Below are positions 1 through 5,981 of a stretch of 6,257 bases of DNA, piece by piece; position 1 is the first letter of the stretch, and the number at the start of each line of letters is the position of its first letter. The notes beneath the pieces were generated by a model. It saw nothing but the letters and a program-made list of their open reading frames with translations, was not told where the DNA came from and made no database searches. A program made the position numbers and the translations under genes. Source of the DNA: Bacillota bacterium (lineage in GTDB: Bacteria > Bacillota > Sulfobacillia > JAJZIM01 > JAJZBP01); assembly GCA_021798855.1 (NCBI GenBank), contig JAJZBP010000124.1, positions 1-6,257 on the forward strand. The letters are read 5' to 3'.

Positions 1-728
1 TCCCTCACCGTCACCGTGCTGCCCGTGCCCAGGTTCAAAACCTCGCCGTCCCCCTGGGCCAAGGCCCGCAGACCGGCCGCCACCACGTCGCCCACGTAGA
101 CGAAATCCCGTTCCTGGTGGCCGTCCCCGTAAATGATCACCGGCTCACCCCTGAGCATCCGGCGGGCAAAAATGGCCACCACCCCGGCCTCACCTTCCGG
201 ATCCTGGCGCGGCCCGTAGACGTTGGCATAGCGCAACACGGTGTACCCAAGACCATAAAGCCGCCCGTAAAGGGCCAAAGCCTCCTCCACCGCGTACTTG
301 CTCAATCCATAGGGCGACAGTGGACGGGTTGGGTGCCCTTCGGGCACGGGGAGCGTCTCCGGCTCCCCATAAACCGCCGCCGAAGAGGCATACACCAGCT
401 TGCCCACCCCCCGGCTCCGGCAGGCCTCCAGCAGGCGCAGGGTTCCCAGGTAGTTGATCTCCGCGTCCCGGGCCGGATGGGCCAGGGAATAGGCAACGTC
501 CACCTGCGCGGCACAGTGAAAGACCGCCTCGGGCCGGAACTCGGCCAAGCACCCGTCGAGGTCGTCCCGGCGCAGGTCCAGTTGGTGCAGGCGGATGCCC
601 GGGGCGAGAAATCCGCGGTGGCCGTGACTCAAGTCGTCCAAAACCGCCACCCGGTGGCCGGCGGCCAAGAGGCCGTCCGCCAGGTGGGAGCCGATGAAGC
701 CGGCACCGCCGGTGACTAAAACGCGCAT
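1..728 (-). CDS. NAD-dependent UDP-sugar epimerase, extended SDR (GalE-like), 3' end cut by window edge
   Basis: My translation of the minus strand gives 242 uninterrupted codons before the window ends; such enzymes are usually about 310 residues, so roughly the last quarter is missing. Visible features in order: the Rossmann NAD-binding motif TGGAGFIGS (residues 6-14), an acidic pair after the second strand (VLDDLSHG, D31-D32), HCAAQVDV (71-78), the strand ending YASSAAVYG (113-121, with S116 as the likely catalytic Ser), the YxxxK pair Y140/K144 in SPYGLSKY, LRYANVYGPRQ (165-175), and GDGHQERDFVYVGDV (201-215). This is the pattern of UDP-glucose/UDP-GlcNAc 4-epimerases and close relatives, which act in the cytoplasm on nucleotide sugars by transient C4 oxidation. 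The residue that would help separate Glc from GlcNAc specificity lies beyond the window. ATG at 728 has AGAGGAG seven bases upstream. The gene is about 70% GC in sampled rows, well above the methyltransferase next to it. A dehydratase or decarboxylase of the same superfamily is less likely. Confidence 0.92.
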   Translation of the reverse strand, partial: MRVLVTGGAGFIGSHLADGLLAAGHRVAVLDDLSHGHRGFLAPGIRLHQLDLRRDDLDGCLAEFRPEAVFHCAAQVDVAYSLAHPARDAEINYLGTLRLLEACRSRGVGKLVYASSAAVYGEPETLPVPEGHPTRPLSPYGLSKYAVEEALALYGRLYGLGYTVLRYANVYGPRQDPEGEAGVVAIFARRMLRGEPVIIYGDGHQERDFVYVGDVVAAGLRALAQGDGEVLNLGTGSTVTVR

Positions 729-735
729 GTTTCTA

Positions 736-742
736 CTCCTCT
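736..742 (-). promoter_or_regulatory. Ribosome binding site of the SDR epimerase
   Basis: AGAGGAG ends seven bases before ATG 728 on the minus strand, a near-ideal Shine-Dalgarno arrangement. It fixes the start, and the glycine-rich NAD motif then begins at residue 6, as expected for the family. Confidence 0.8.
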
Positions 743-852
743 TTCGTCCGGCGCGATGGTTCCAGCGACGGCCTCTGAATCGAAAATGCCGTCATCCTTT
801 CGGGCGAAGCCACGTCCCCAACGCCAAAACCGTTGACTTCGTCTTCGGCGGA

Positions 853-1554
853 TCATGGCATCTTTGTCAACAACACATCGTATCGCCAAAGGTGAAACGG
901 CAGTTCTTCGGTCTGCGGCACCAATTTCATTTGAAAACCCGCGGACCGGCACATGGCTTTGAAGTCGGTTGGCCAGTACCAACCTTTTTCCCCTCCCCGC
1001 AGTATCATTTTCAAAAATTTCGCAAATGCACCATAGACCGCACGCCCAAATCCCGCTTGGTTGTAAAATCGCAACTGCCGATAACGGCACCACGGATGAC
1101 ACAGATCCCCTACCAAAACGACTCCCCCCGGAGACAGCACCCGGTGGAACTCCCTCAGGATTGTCCATAGTTCGCTCCTGGAAAAATATATGTTGGCATC
1201 GTAGAACAAAACCTTGTTGAAACGCGCAGCGGGGAACGGCAATTGCGCCGCATCGGCCAAAATGACCTCCACGTTATTCATGGTGGAGCATCGTAGCCTT
1301 GTTCGTTCACACTGTCCGGGGACAACGTCGACCGCCGCAACCTTCCCCGCCAGCTTGGCGATCTGAAGAGTGATCAAGCCGGTTCCGCATCCGACATCCA
1401 AAATGGAATCTTCCCCCGAAGGTTGAAGGATGTTGAGCACATGGCCCTCAATGGCGTCCGACTGGGCTTGGCTGATGGAGCCTCGGTCGTTTGCCGACTG
1501 CTCATTCGATTGTCTGCTGCATTCTTCCAGGTGAGGCCACAACAACTTGTTCAC
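853..1554 (-). CDS. Class I SAM-dependent methyltransferase (first of two), GTG start
   Basis: Predicted 233-residue cytoplasmic methyltransferase of the Methyltransf_11/25 type. From the GTG start, motif I is ILDVGCGTGL (51-60), the acidic residue after strand 2 is D76 (AAVD), motif III-like LADAAQLPF is at 99-107, and RVLSPGGVVLVGD is at about 138-150. The C-terminal part (about 155-233) is rich in Trp, Tyr and Phe and may form the acceptor pocket. The substrate cannot be read from sequence; context suggests methylation of a sugar, nucleotide sugar or glycan end. The frame stays open to a TTG at 1593 (13 more codons), but that start has no ribosome binding site, whereas GTG 1554 has AGAGGA seven bases upstream. 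It lies 128 bases downstream of the other methyltransferase and 124 bases upstream of the SDR epimerase. Sampled rows are about 53% GC, lower than the epimerase. It shares only the general fold motifs with its neighbour, so it is not an obvious recent tandem duplicate. Confidence 0.85.
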   Translation of the reverse strand: MNKLLWPHLEECSRQSNEQSANDRGSISQAQSDAIEGHVLNILQPSGEDSILDVGCGTGLITLQIAKLAGKVAAVDVVPGQCERTRLRCSTMNNVEVILADAAQLPFPAARFNKVLFYDANIYFSRSELWTILREFHRVLSPGGVVLVGDLCHPWCRYRQLRFYNQAGFGRAVYGAFAKFLKMILRGGEKGWYWPTDFKAMCRSAGFQMKLVPQTEELPFHLWRYDVLLTKMP

Positions 1555-1561
1555 GACATTA

Positions 1562-1567
1562 TCCTCT
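1562..1567 (-). promoter_or_regulatory. Ribosome binding site deciding the GTG start of the first methyltransferase
   Basis: AGAGGA (AAAGAGGA if extended) on the minus strand, seven bases before GTG 1554. It argues against the longer version starting at TTG 1593, whose upstream sequence is pyrimidine-rich with no Shine-Dalgarno match. Confidence 0.7.
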
Positions 1568-1682
1568 TTGCTGCGAATCCTTGCCCAAATCAAGGTTGAA
1601 GTAAGGATCCGCCCGTTTTTTCAGATCACGAACGCAAATGCGGCTTTAATCCGCCGTGGCAATTTGGCTTTGCCTGGACGCC

Positions 1683-2474
1683 TTAGGGTTGCCTGCCCTC
1701 TGGCTTCCATCCGGTGGCATGGACCAGCGCCGAGAGCCTCGGCCCATCGATGGTCAGACGCAGGGAACCGCTGACGATGGCCACCAGTTTATTGGTCGCT
1801 TTAACCGCCAGGGATACGGCCCGTTGAGTGACGGAGGCCGAGGTCGTCGGCACTGAAAGCCTCAACGATCCGAAATAACCGGATTCGACCTTTTCCAATC
1901 CCGCTTCCCTGAAGGCCCGTTCAAGTTCACCCGCCGTTAAGGGGACATGCCTTTTGTAGGTTTTCGGGGCCAAGTGGCGCCTGAGCCATCCGTTGATCCC
2001 CGCAAAATTGTCAAGCAGTACCACCAATTGCCCCCCGGCTTTCAGGAGCTTCACCATGTTGGCTATGATCTCTTCCCAATCGGCAAAGTGGTAAACAAAA
2101 CCGGCGGAGAAAACAACGTCGTAAGTCTCCGTGGGAATCTTTGCCGTGCGAAAGTCGGCCTCATAAACCATTGCGTCAATCCCCGCGCTGACAAGGTTGC
2201 GGCGGGTGACTTCACAACCCACCGCCGAAAAATCAATTCCGTGTACCTTGTAGCCGAAGTGTTCCGCGAAGTAAAGCATGTAGCGGCCTGGAGCACAACC
2301 CACCTCCAACAGCAGTTTGTCTCCCGGTGCCAGGTTGTTCATCAGCCAGACGGCAATGGAACGGTACATCGCTCCCCGGCGGCCGTCAAGACGGTCCGGC
2401 AAGTCAAGCCCCGACCAGACACCGTCCCAATGGGCCGTCGTCGTTAAAGCACCATGCCCGCCGGGGGAGTCCAA
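1683..2474 (-). CDS. Class I SAM-dependent methyltransferase (second), TTG start abutting wecB stop
   Basis: Predicted 263-residue methyltransferase. An N-terminal HWDGVW (15-20), seen in several sugar- or lipid-modifying class I methyltransferases, precedes the SAM fold: LLLEVGCAPGRY (54-65, motif I with Ala-Pro in place of the common Gly-Thr), GIDFS with D81 (ribose-binding acid), YEADF (104-108), VVFSAGFVYHF (120-130) and LLKAGGQLVVLLDN (143-156). The remaining ~105 residues hold a helical TAGELERAFREAGLEKVESGYFGS-type region usual for this fold, then a tail without recognised motifs. The substrate is unknown; a glycan or nucleotide sugar is inferred from context. The start must lie between the wecB stop and HWD, and TTG 2474 is the only start-type codon there. 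AAGGGGG ends eight bases upstream, inside wecB. The TTG directly follows the wecB TGA in the same frame, so translation is probably coupled. Confidence 0.83.
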   Translation of the reverse strand: MDSPGGHGALTTTAHWDGVWSGLDLPDRLDGRRGAMYRSIAVWLMNNLAPGDKLLLEVGCAPGRYMLYFAEHFGYKVHGIDFSAVGCEVTRRNLVSAGIDAMVYEADFRTAKIPTETYDVVFSAGFVYHFADWEEIIANMVKLLKAGGQLVVLLDNFAGINGWLRRHLAPKTYKRHVPLTAGELERAFREAGLEKVESGYFGSLRLSVPTTSASVTQRAVSLAVKATNKLVAIVSGSLRLTIDGPRLSALVHATGWKPEGRQP

Positions 2475-3647
2475 TCAGGAAGCCCCCTTTCCCGGTTCCC
2501 ACCCCGCAACGACATCCACGATCCTCCGGCTGGCCAGCCCATCGCCGTAAGGGTTCGCCCACTCCCTTGGGCGCTCCAGCATGGTGCGGACTGCGGCCAC
2601 CACGTGCCTTTCTTCCAGGCCGGCCACCAAGTTGGCTCCGACCCTAACCGCCTCCGTGGACTCGGTGTTCTCGCGCAAGGTGACGCACGGAACGCGTAGG
2701 GTGCAACTTTCCTGTTGGATGCCGCCGCTGTCCGTCAGCACCAAACGCGTCCGTCCCAGAAGCAGGAGAAAGTCCAAGTAGCCCAGAGGCTTCAGCGGAA
2801 TTATCTGTTCGGAATCCTCCAACTTTTCGTACAGTTGGTAGGTTTCCAGGCGGCTCCTGGTTCTGGGGTGCAACGGCATGAACAGGGGCATCCCCACCTC
2901 CCGGGTGACCGCGTTGAGGATGCTAACGATTTGTCCCAACCGCTCCCTGCCGTCCACATTCTCCTCGCGGTGGATCGTCGCCACCATATAAGGTCGCTTT
3001 TCGATCCCCAAACGCTTGAGGATCCTCGATTGTTCCGCCGCCAGGGTGCTGTTCCGAATCGCTGCGTCCACGACCGTGTTCCCCGTCACGAAGATCTCGC
3101 CCCGCACCCGTTCCGCCAAAAGATGAGCGCGGCATTCTTCGGTCGGGGCGAAGAGCAAGTCGGAAATGTGATCGATCATTACCCGGTTGTGTTCTTCCGG
3201 CATCGCCCAGTCGAAGCTGCGAAAACCGGCCTCCACGTGACCCACGGCCACGTGGAGTTTCCTGGCGGCCAGAGCCGCCGCCAGGTTGGTGTTGGCGTCC
3301 CCGCACACAAGAACAAGGCGCGGCTTGGCCTCCAGGAGGATCAGTTCCATCCCCTTCAGCATGTGTGCCGTCTGTTCGCCGTGCAAGCTCCCCCGGCGTG
3401 GACGCCGCAGATGATAATCGCTTTCCGGCAGGTCAAGTTCACGAAAAAACACACGGTCCATGTTGTTTGAATAGTGTTGGCCCGTGTGGATGAGAATGAA
3501 TTCGGTTCCCCGCCGTTTCAACTCGCCAATTACCGGACTCATCTTGATGATCCCGGGACGCGTCCCGACCACCACGGCCACCTTTGCGGTCAATTCTCCG
3601 GCCGGGATGGTTTTCCCTGTTCTTGGCACCTTTTCCCGTCCCCCCAT
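2475..3647 (-). CDS. wecB: UDP-N-acetylglucosamine 2-epimerase, non-hydrolysing (WecB family)
   Basis: Predicted 390-residue cytoplasmic enzyme of the WecB/MnaA type, which interconverts UDP-GlcNAc and UDP-ManNAc and so feeds ManNAc or ManNAcA into surface glycans. Motifs follow the GT-B-like fold: VVVGTRPGIIKMSPV (25-39, with R30 and K35), HTGQH (54-58), LVCGDANTNL (113-122, D117), GHVEAGFRS (136-144, E139), MPEEHNR (149-155), TIHREEN (224-230, H226), TDSGGIQQES (305-314) and RENTESTEAV (325-334). D117, E139, E151/E152 and H226 match the residues known to matter in E. coli WecB (D95, E117, E131, H213). VEAG with HREEN favours the non-hydrolysing class over NeuC-type hydrolysing enzymes. Length is slightly above the usual ~375 because of ~21 extra N-terminal residues. 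ATG 3647 lacks a clear ribosome binding site; GTG codons at residues 7 and 23 are alternative starts, and the conserved region begins only at residue 22-23. Confidence 0.93.
   Translation of the reverse strand: MGGREKVPRTGKTIPAGELTAKVAVVVGTRPGIIKMSPVIGELKRRGTEFILIHTGQHYSNNMDRVFFRELDLPESDYHLRRPRRGSLHGEQTAHMLKGMELILLEAKPRLVLVCGDANTNLAAALAARKLHVAVGHVEAGFRSFDWAMPEEHNRVMIDHISDLLFAPTEECRAHLLAERVRGEIFVTGNTVVDAAIRNSTLAAEQSRILKRLGIEKRPYMVATIHREENVDGRERLGQIVSILNAVTREVGMPLFMPLHPRTRSRLETYQLYEKLEDSEQIIPLKPLGYLDFLLLLGRTRLVLTDSGGIQQESCTLRVPCVTLRENTESTEAVRVGANLVAGLEERHVVAAVRTMLERPREWANPYGDGLASRRIVDVVAGWEPGKGAS
2483..2489 (-). promoter_or_regulatory. Ribosome binding site for the TTG-start methyltransferase, inside the end of wecB
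   Basis: AAGGGGG on the minus strand lies within the last wecB codons, eight bases before TTG 2474. It is not a perfect AGGAGG, but it is purine-rich and well placed, supporting re-initiation by ribosomes finishing wecB. Confidence 0.5.
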
Positions 3648-3744
3648 CAGTCATTAAGCAACACCGGCTGCCCCTTCATCCCCGTGGACCCAACCCAATG
3701 GTCGTGCCGTCAAAGAAAAGCGTGAGCCAACCATATCTCAACCA

Positions 3745-5022
3745 TCACCGGTTCGAAAGCAACCCACGGTTCAGCAGGTTCGCCATAAGTGATTGATCCA
3801 GACGCTCGTGGACCCGGGACCATTCGAAAGGCTCCACGCTTTTGGCGGCCGCCTGTTGCAGGGATTGATATAAACGGTCGTCTTCCCACAGACGGCGGAC
3901 TGCGGCGGCCAAATCCGCCGGATCGTCCGGCCGCACCAGCAGTCCGTTGACACCGTCACGGATGATGCTGCGGACCCCGACCAGATCCGAGGCGACCACT
4001 ATCTTCCCCATGGCCAAATATTCGTAGACCTTGATCGGCATCACCCCGTCCAGGGCCGGACCTGGCGGGAAGGGGAACAGGCAGACATCGGCTTTTTCGA
4101 TCAAATCCAACGCTTGAGGATGGGGCAGGAATCCCCGAACATTGACACCCCCGTTCAACTGCCGGCGGCGCGCCGCCTCTTCGAGGGCCGGGGCATACCC
4201 GCGGGCCACCGGACCGACCAGGTCCAGAACGACCCCAGTGATTCCGGCTTCCCGCAAGATGGCCATCGCCGCCAGGAGAACCTCAACGCCCCTTTCGCGA
4301 CAGACCGAACCCACGTACAGCAACCGGAACGGCCGCCCCCGTTCCCGCCGGCCGCGGCCGGCCGGCTCCCCGCCGGTTTTCGTGGACAAGCCGAGGGACG
4401 TCCCGTTGGTGGTCAGCACCAGCTTTTCCGGATCCACGCCGTATTCATCGATCAGCCGACGGGCGAATCCCTCCTCGGTGGTCAAAGCCGTGGTGATCAC
4501 CACGTCGGCGTGGCGGAAAATCCGTCTCATCCCCAGAAGCTTGAAATACCCCCACCCCAGCAGAACAGCGGTCAAATATTTTCTCTTCGCTTTCATGGTT
4601 TGGACATATTCGTCGTAAAGGTCGGGCATGTCCAGGCAATCGGCAACCCACAGGCAACCAAGCCTTTTGGCAAGGTATCCGATCACCGCGTCGGTATTCT
4701 GAAAAGTGTGCACCACCGTTCCTTGTCCCCAGGCCTCTTTCCGTAGGATGAACAGGCACCAAACGGCAAAACGACAGGCAAACCACCAACGGAGGAGATG
4801 GGCGAGGGAACCTCCCCGCATTGCCGTCGGCTCCGCCGGATAGCGCCGGACTTCCATCGCCTCCGCTCCCGGCCAACCGCCACGATTCCGGCCCAAGGTC
4901 AAAAGAACCAGCCCCTGGCGTTGGCACAAGAACAAGAGACGCTGGAAGAAAGCCCGGTTCGCCGCTCCGGCGTAGTCTATGGCGAAGGTGCATACGGCGT
5001 ATACTTTAAGCCGATCCGTCAT
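3745..5022 (-). CDS. Glycosyltransferase, GT4-type (GT-B fold)
   Basis: Predicted 425-residue glycosyltransferase that would transfer a sugar from a nucleotide donor to a lipid-linked glycan at the inner face of the membrane. The N-terminal domain starts KVYAVCTFAIDYAGAANR (6-23), an acceptor-side start typical of GT4. A Trp- and Phe-rich stretch (about 79-93) could touch the membrane, and HADVVITTA (171-179) and TTNGTSL (204-210) precede the linker. The linker at about 214-231 is highly charged. The C-terminal donor domain starts FRLLYVGSVCRERGVEVLL (232-250), has VRGFLPHPQALDLIEKADVCLFPF (295-318 region), and carries the nucleotide-sugar signature MPIKVYEYLAMGK (328-340), followed by GVNGLLV (357-363). 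The frame stays open to 5118, but ATG 5022 has GGAG seven bases upstream and puts the first strand at the expected place. Donor and acceptor are unknown. Its stop is 97 bases upstream of wecB. Confidence 0.9.
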   Translation of the reverse strand: MTDRLKVYAVCTFAIDYAGAANRAFFQRLLFLCQRQGLVLLTLGRNRGGWPGAEAMEVRRYPAEPTAMRGGSLAHLLRWWFACRFAVWCLFILRKEAWGQGTVVHTFQNTDAVIGYLAKRLGCLWVADCLDMPDLYDEYVQTMKAKRKYLTAVLLGWGYFKLLGMRRIFRHADVVITTALTTEEGFARRLIDEYGVDPEKLVLTTNGTSLGLSTKTGGEPAGRGRRERGRPFRLLYVGSVCRERGVEVLLAAMAILREAGITGVVLDLVGPVARGYAPALEEAARRRQLNGGVNVRGFLPHPQALDLIEKADVCLFPFPPGPALDGVMPIKVYEYLAMGKIVVASDLVGVRSIIRDGVNGLLVRPDDPADLAAAVRRLWEDDRLYQSLQQAAAKSVEPFEWSRVHERLDQSLMANLLNRGLLSNR

Positions 5023-5060
5023 TCCGTTGCTCCATCCGTCCAATAAGTTTTTCCGATCAT
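5019..5060 (-). CDS. Possible 13-codon leader ORF overlapping the glycosyltransferase start (ATGA)
   Basis: A short frame encodes MIGKTYWTDGATE. Its TGA overlaps the glycosyltransferase ATG as ATGA. A purine-rich site, GGGGGGAG (5066-5073), sits five bases before its ATG, a better-spaced ribosome site than many real genes have. If translated, it would couple ribosome entry to the glycosyltransferase. The peptide resembles no family I know and has no run of one amino acid that would suggest classical attenuation. A frame this short can occur by chance, so this is a tentative call. Confidence 0.25.
   Translation of the reverse strand: MIGKTYWTDGATE
5030..5033 (-). promoter_or_regulatory. Ribosome binding site deciding the glycosyltransferase start
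   Basis: GGAG on the minus strand, seven bases before ATG 5022. It favours the 425-residue product over an N-terminally extended version reaching 5118, whose first 32 residues look unconserved and of low complexity (Arg, Gly and Pro rich). Confidence 0.65.
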
Positions 5061-5136
5061 GCCTGCTCCCCCCAGCCCTTCGGTTCCCCGCTGGTGCCCA
5101 TGAAGGCGGCCGGTGCACCTCAAACCGCCCTTGCCG

Positions 5137-5925
5137 TCAAGCGGTGGAACCCCTCTTGAGTTTGGCCAAATCCCCCAAGTGGTGGGTCTTCACCCCTTCC
5201 GTTTCGATCCGCTCCAGCAGACCAATCCACAGGTTCGTTATCCCCCTCCTTCGGTTGACCTCCGGTTCTATTTCCCGCCGGGGAGCGGCAGCCAAATCCT
5301 TGTAGCGGCTGGTCACCAATTTGCGATGCTCATCCGAAGTGGAGTTCAGGTAGATCAGCATCGGGTGAACGTTGAAGATCTTCAGGCCCGGCTCTTCGAC
5401 CCGCACTTTTTCCCAACTCAAAGGCAATCCCATTTTCAGGTGGATCCCATCCTCCCAAAAATAAGTAAAACGCACGATCCCATTGTGATCGATTTGGGCC
5501 TGACCGAACGGCTCGTTCCACAAAAAAACGCTTGCGTCGTATTCCAAACCGTGTTTCTTGGCCAGGTCGCTGATGTTCTGGCCAAAAAAATTCCGGTGGC
5601 TGCGCATCCCCCTGGCCCGGGGATACGCTTCCTTCAAGATCCGCATTTTTTCGTCAAAATCGCTATTCGCCCCCCTGGTGAAATCGGGGTGGATGGCGAC
5701 CTCCACCCCGTCCGGGCGGTCAAGGAGAACTTTGGACGGATGGGTGGCGAACATGGTGATCTTGCAGCCGAACCTGGCACGAATTTCGAGCACCCGTTCG
5801 ATGGCATAGTCCGGCGCCCAATCGACATCGCAGGTCAGGATGACGTTGGCCAAATCGTTTGGATTGTAATATTCAAGCAGCGGGTCGCCCCGCCAGATCC
5901 TTGCCAAATCAGGTGTTTTCTCCAT
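5137..5925 (-). CDS. Polysaccharide deacetylase-like protein (NodB/CE4 fold, WbmS-like)
   Basis: Predicted 262-residue protein with no signal peptide, so probably cytoplasmic. The family layout is visible: ILTCDVDWAPDYAIERVLEI (29-48, D33 and D35 as the TFDD-equivalent motif 1), KITMFATH (55-62), VEVAIHPDF (74-82, H79), GMRSHRNFFG (106-115, R108 and H110) and IFNVHPMLIYLNS (183-195, H187, the late conserved His). CE4 enzymes remove N- or O-acetyl groups from sugars using a divalent metal. This one resembles the divergent group around WbmS of Bordetella O-antigen loci by general recollection, not by a search. The canonical HxxxH metal motif is not present, so the activity is uncertain. ATG 5925 has AAGGAG five bases upstream. 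The frame stays open to 6195, but that extension overlaps the flippase gene in another frame and is Arg/Gly/Pro-rich shadow sequence. The gene follows the flippase stop by 56 bases and precedes the glycosyltransferase by 114. Confidence 0.8.
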   Translation of the reverse strand: MEKTPDLARIWRGDPLLEYYNPNDLANVILTCDVDWAPDYAIERVLEIRARFGCKITMFATHPSKVLLDRPDGVEVAIHPDFTRGANSDFDEKMRILKEAYPRARGMRSHRNFFGQNISDLAKKHGLEYDASVFLWNEPFGQAQIDHNGIVRFTYFWEDGIHLKMGLPLSWEKVRVEEPGLKIFNVHPMLIYLNSTSDEHRKLVTSRYKDLAAAPRREIEPEVNRRRGITNLWIGLLERIETEGVKTHHLGDLAKLKRGSTA

Positions 5926-5930
5926 TTGGT

Positions 5931-5936
5931 CTCCTT
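5931..5936 (-). promoter_or_regulatory. Ribosome binding site deciding the deacetylase-like start
   Basis: AAGGAG on the minus strand, five bases before ATG 5925. It outweighs an in-frame upstream ATG at 5976, which lies 17 codons earlier without any Shine-Dalgarno match. Confidence 0.8.
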
Positions 5937-5981
5937 GTCTGAAAAAGTCGCTCCTCCCCGGATGCGACAATGCCATCGTCA

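Noticed and set aside
117..719. Plus-strand frame of 200 codons opposite the SDR epimerase
   Set aside because: The minus strand here encodes an intact NAD-binding epimerase. In such GC-rich coding DNA, stop codons are rare on the opposite strand, which explains the open frame.
1640..1674. Two short hairpins (GCGG/CCGC and GGCAA/TTGCC) between the methyltransferase genes
   Set aside because: Stems of 4-5 pairs with no adjacent T-run; expected by chance in sequence of this composition.
2715..3470. Plus-strand frame of 251 codons opposite wecB
   Set aside because: Antisense to conserved WecB motifs, with no domain or plausible ribosome site of its own.
3648..3744. Possible promoter before wecB (TTGACG at about 3710 on the minus strand)
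   Set aside because: There is no -10-like sequence at the proper spacing, so the -35 resemblance alone is not enough.
5105..5129. Hairpin GGCGG...CCGCC around the palindrome GGTGCACC, just after the deacetylase-like stop, considered as a terminator
   Set aside because: Only 5 perfect pairs (7 with a wobble), a 15-base loop and no following T-run on the minus strand. It could be minor mRNA structure but not a supported intrinsic terminator.
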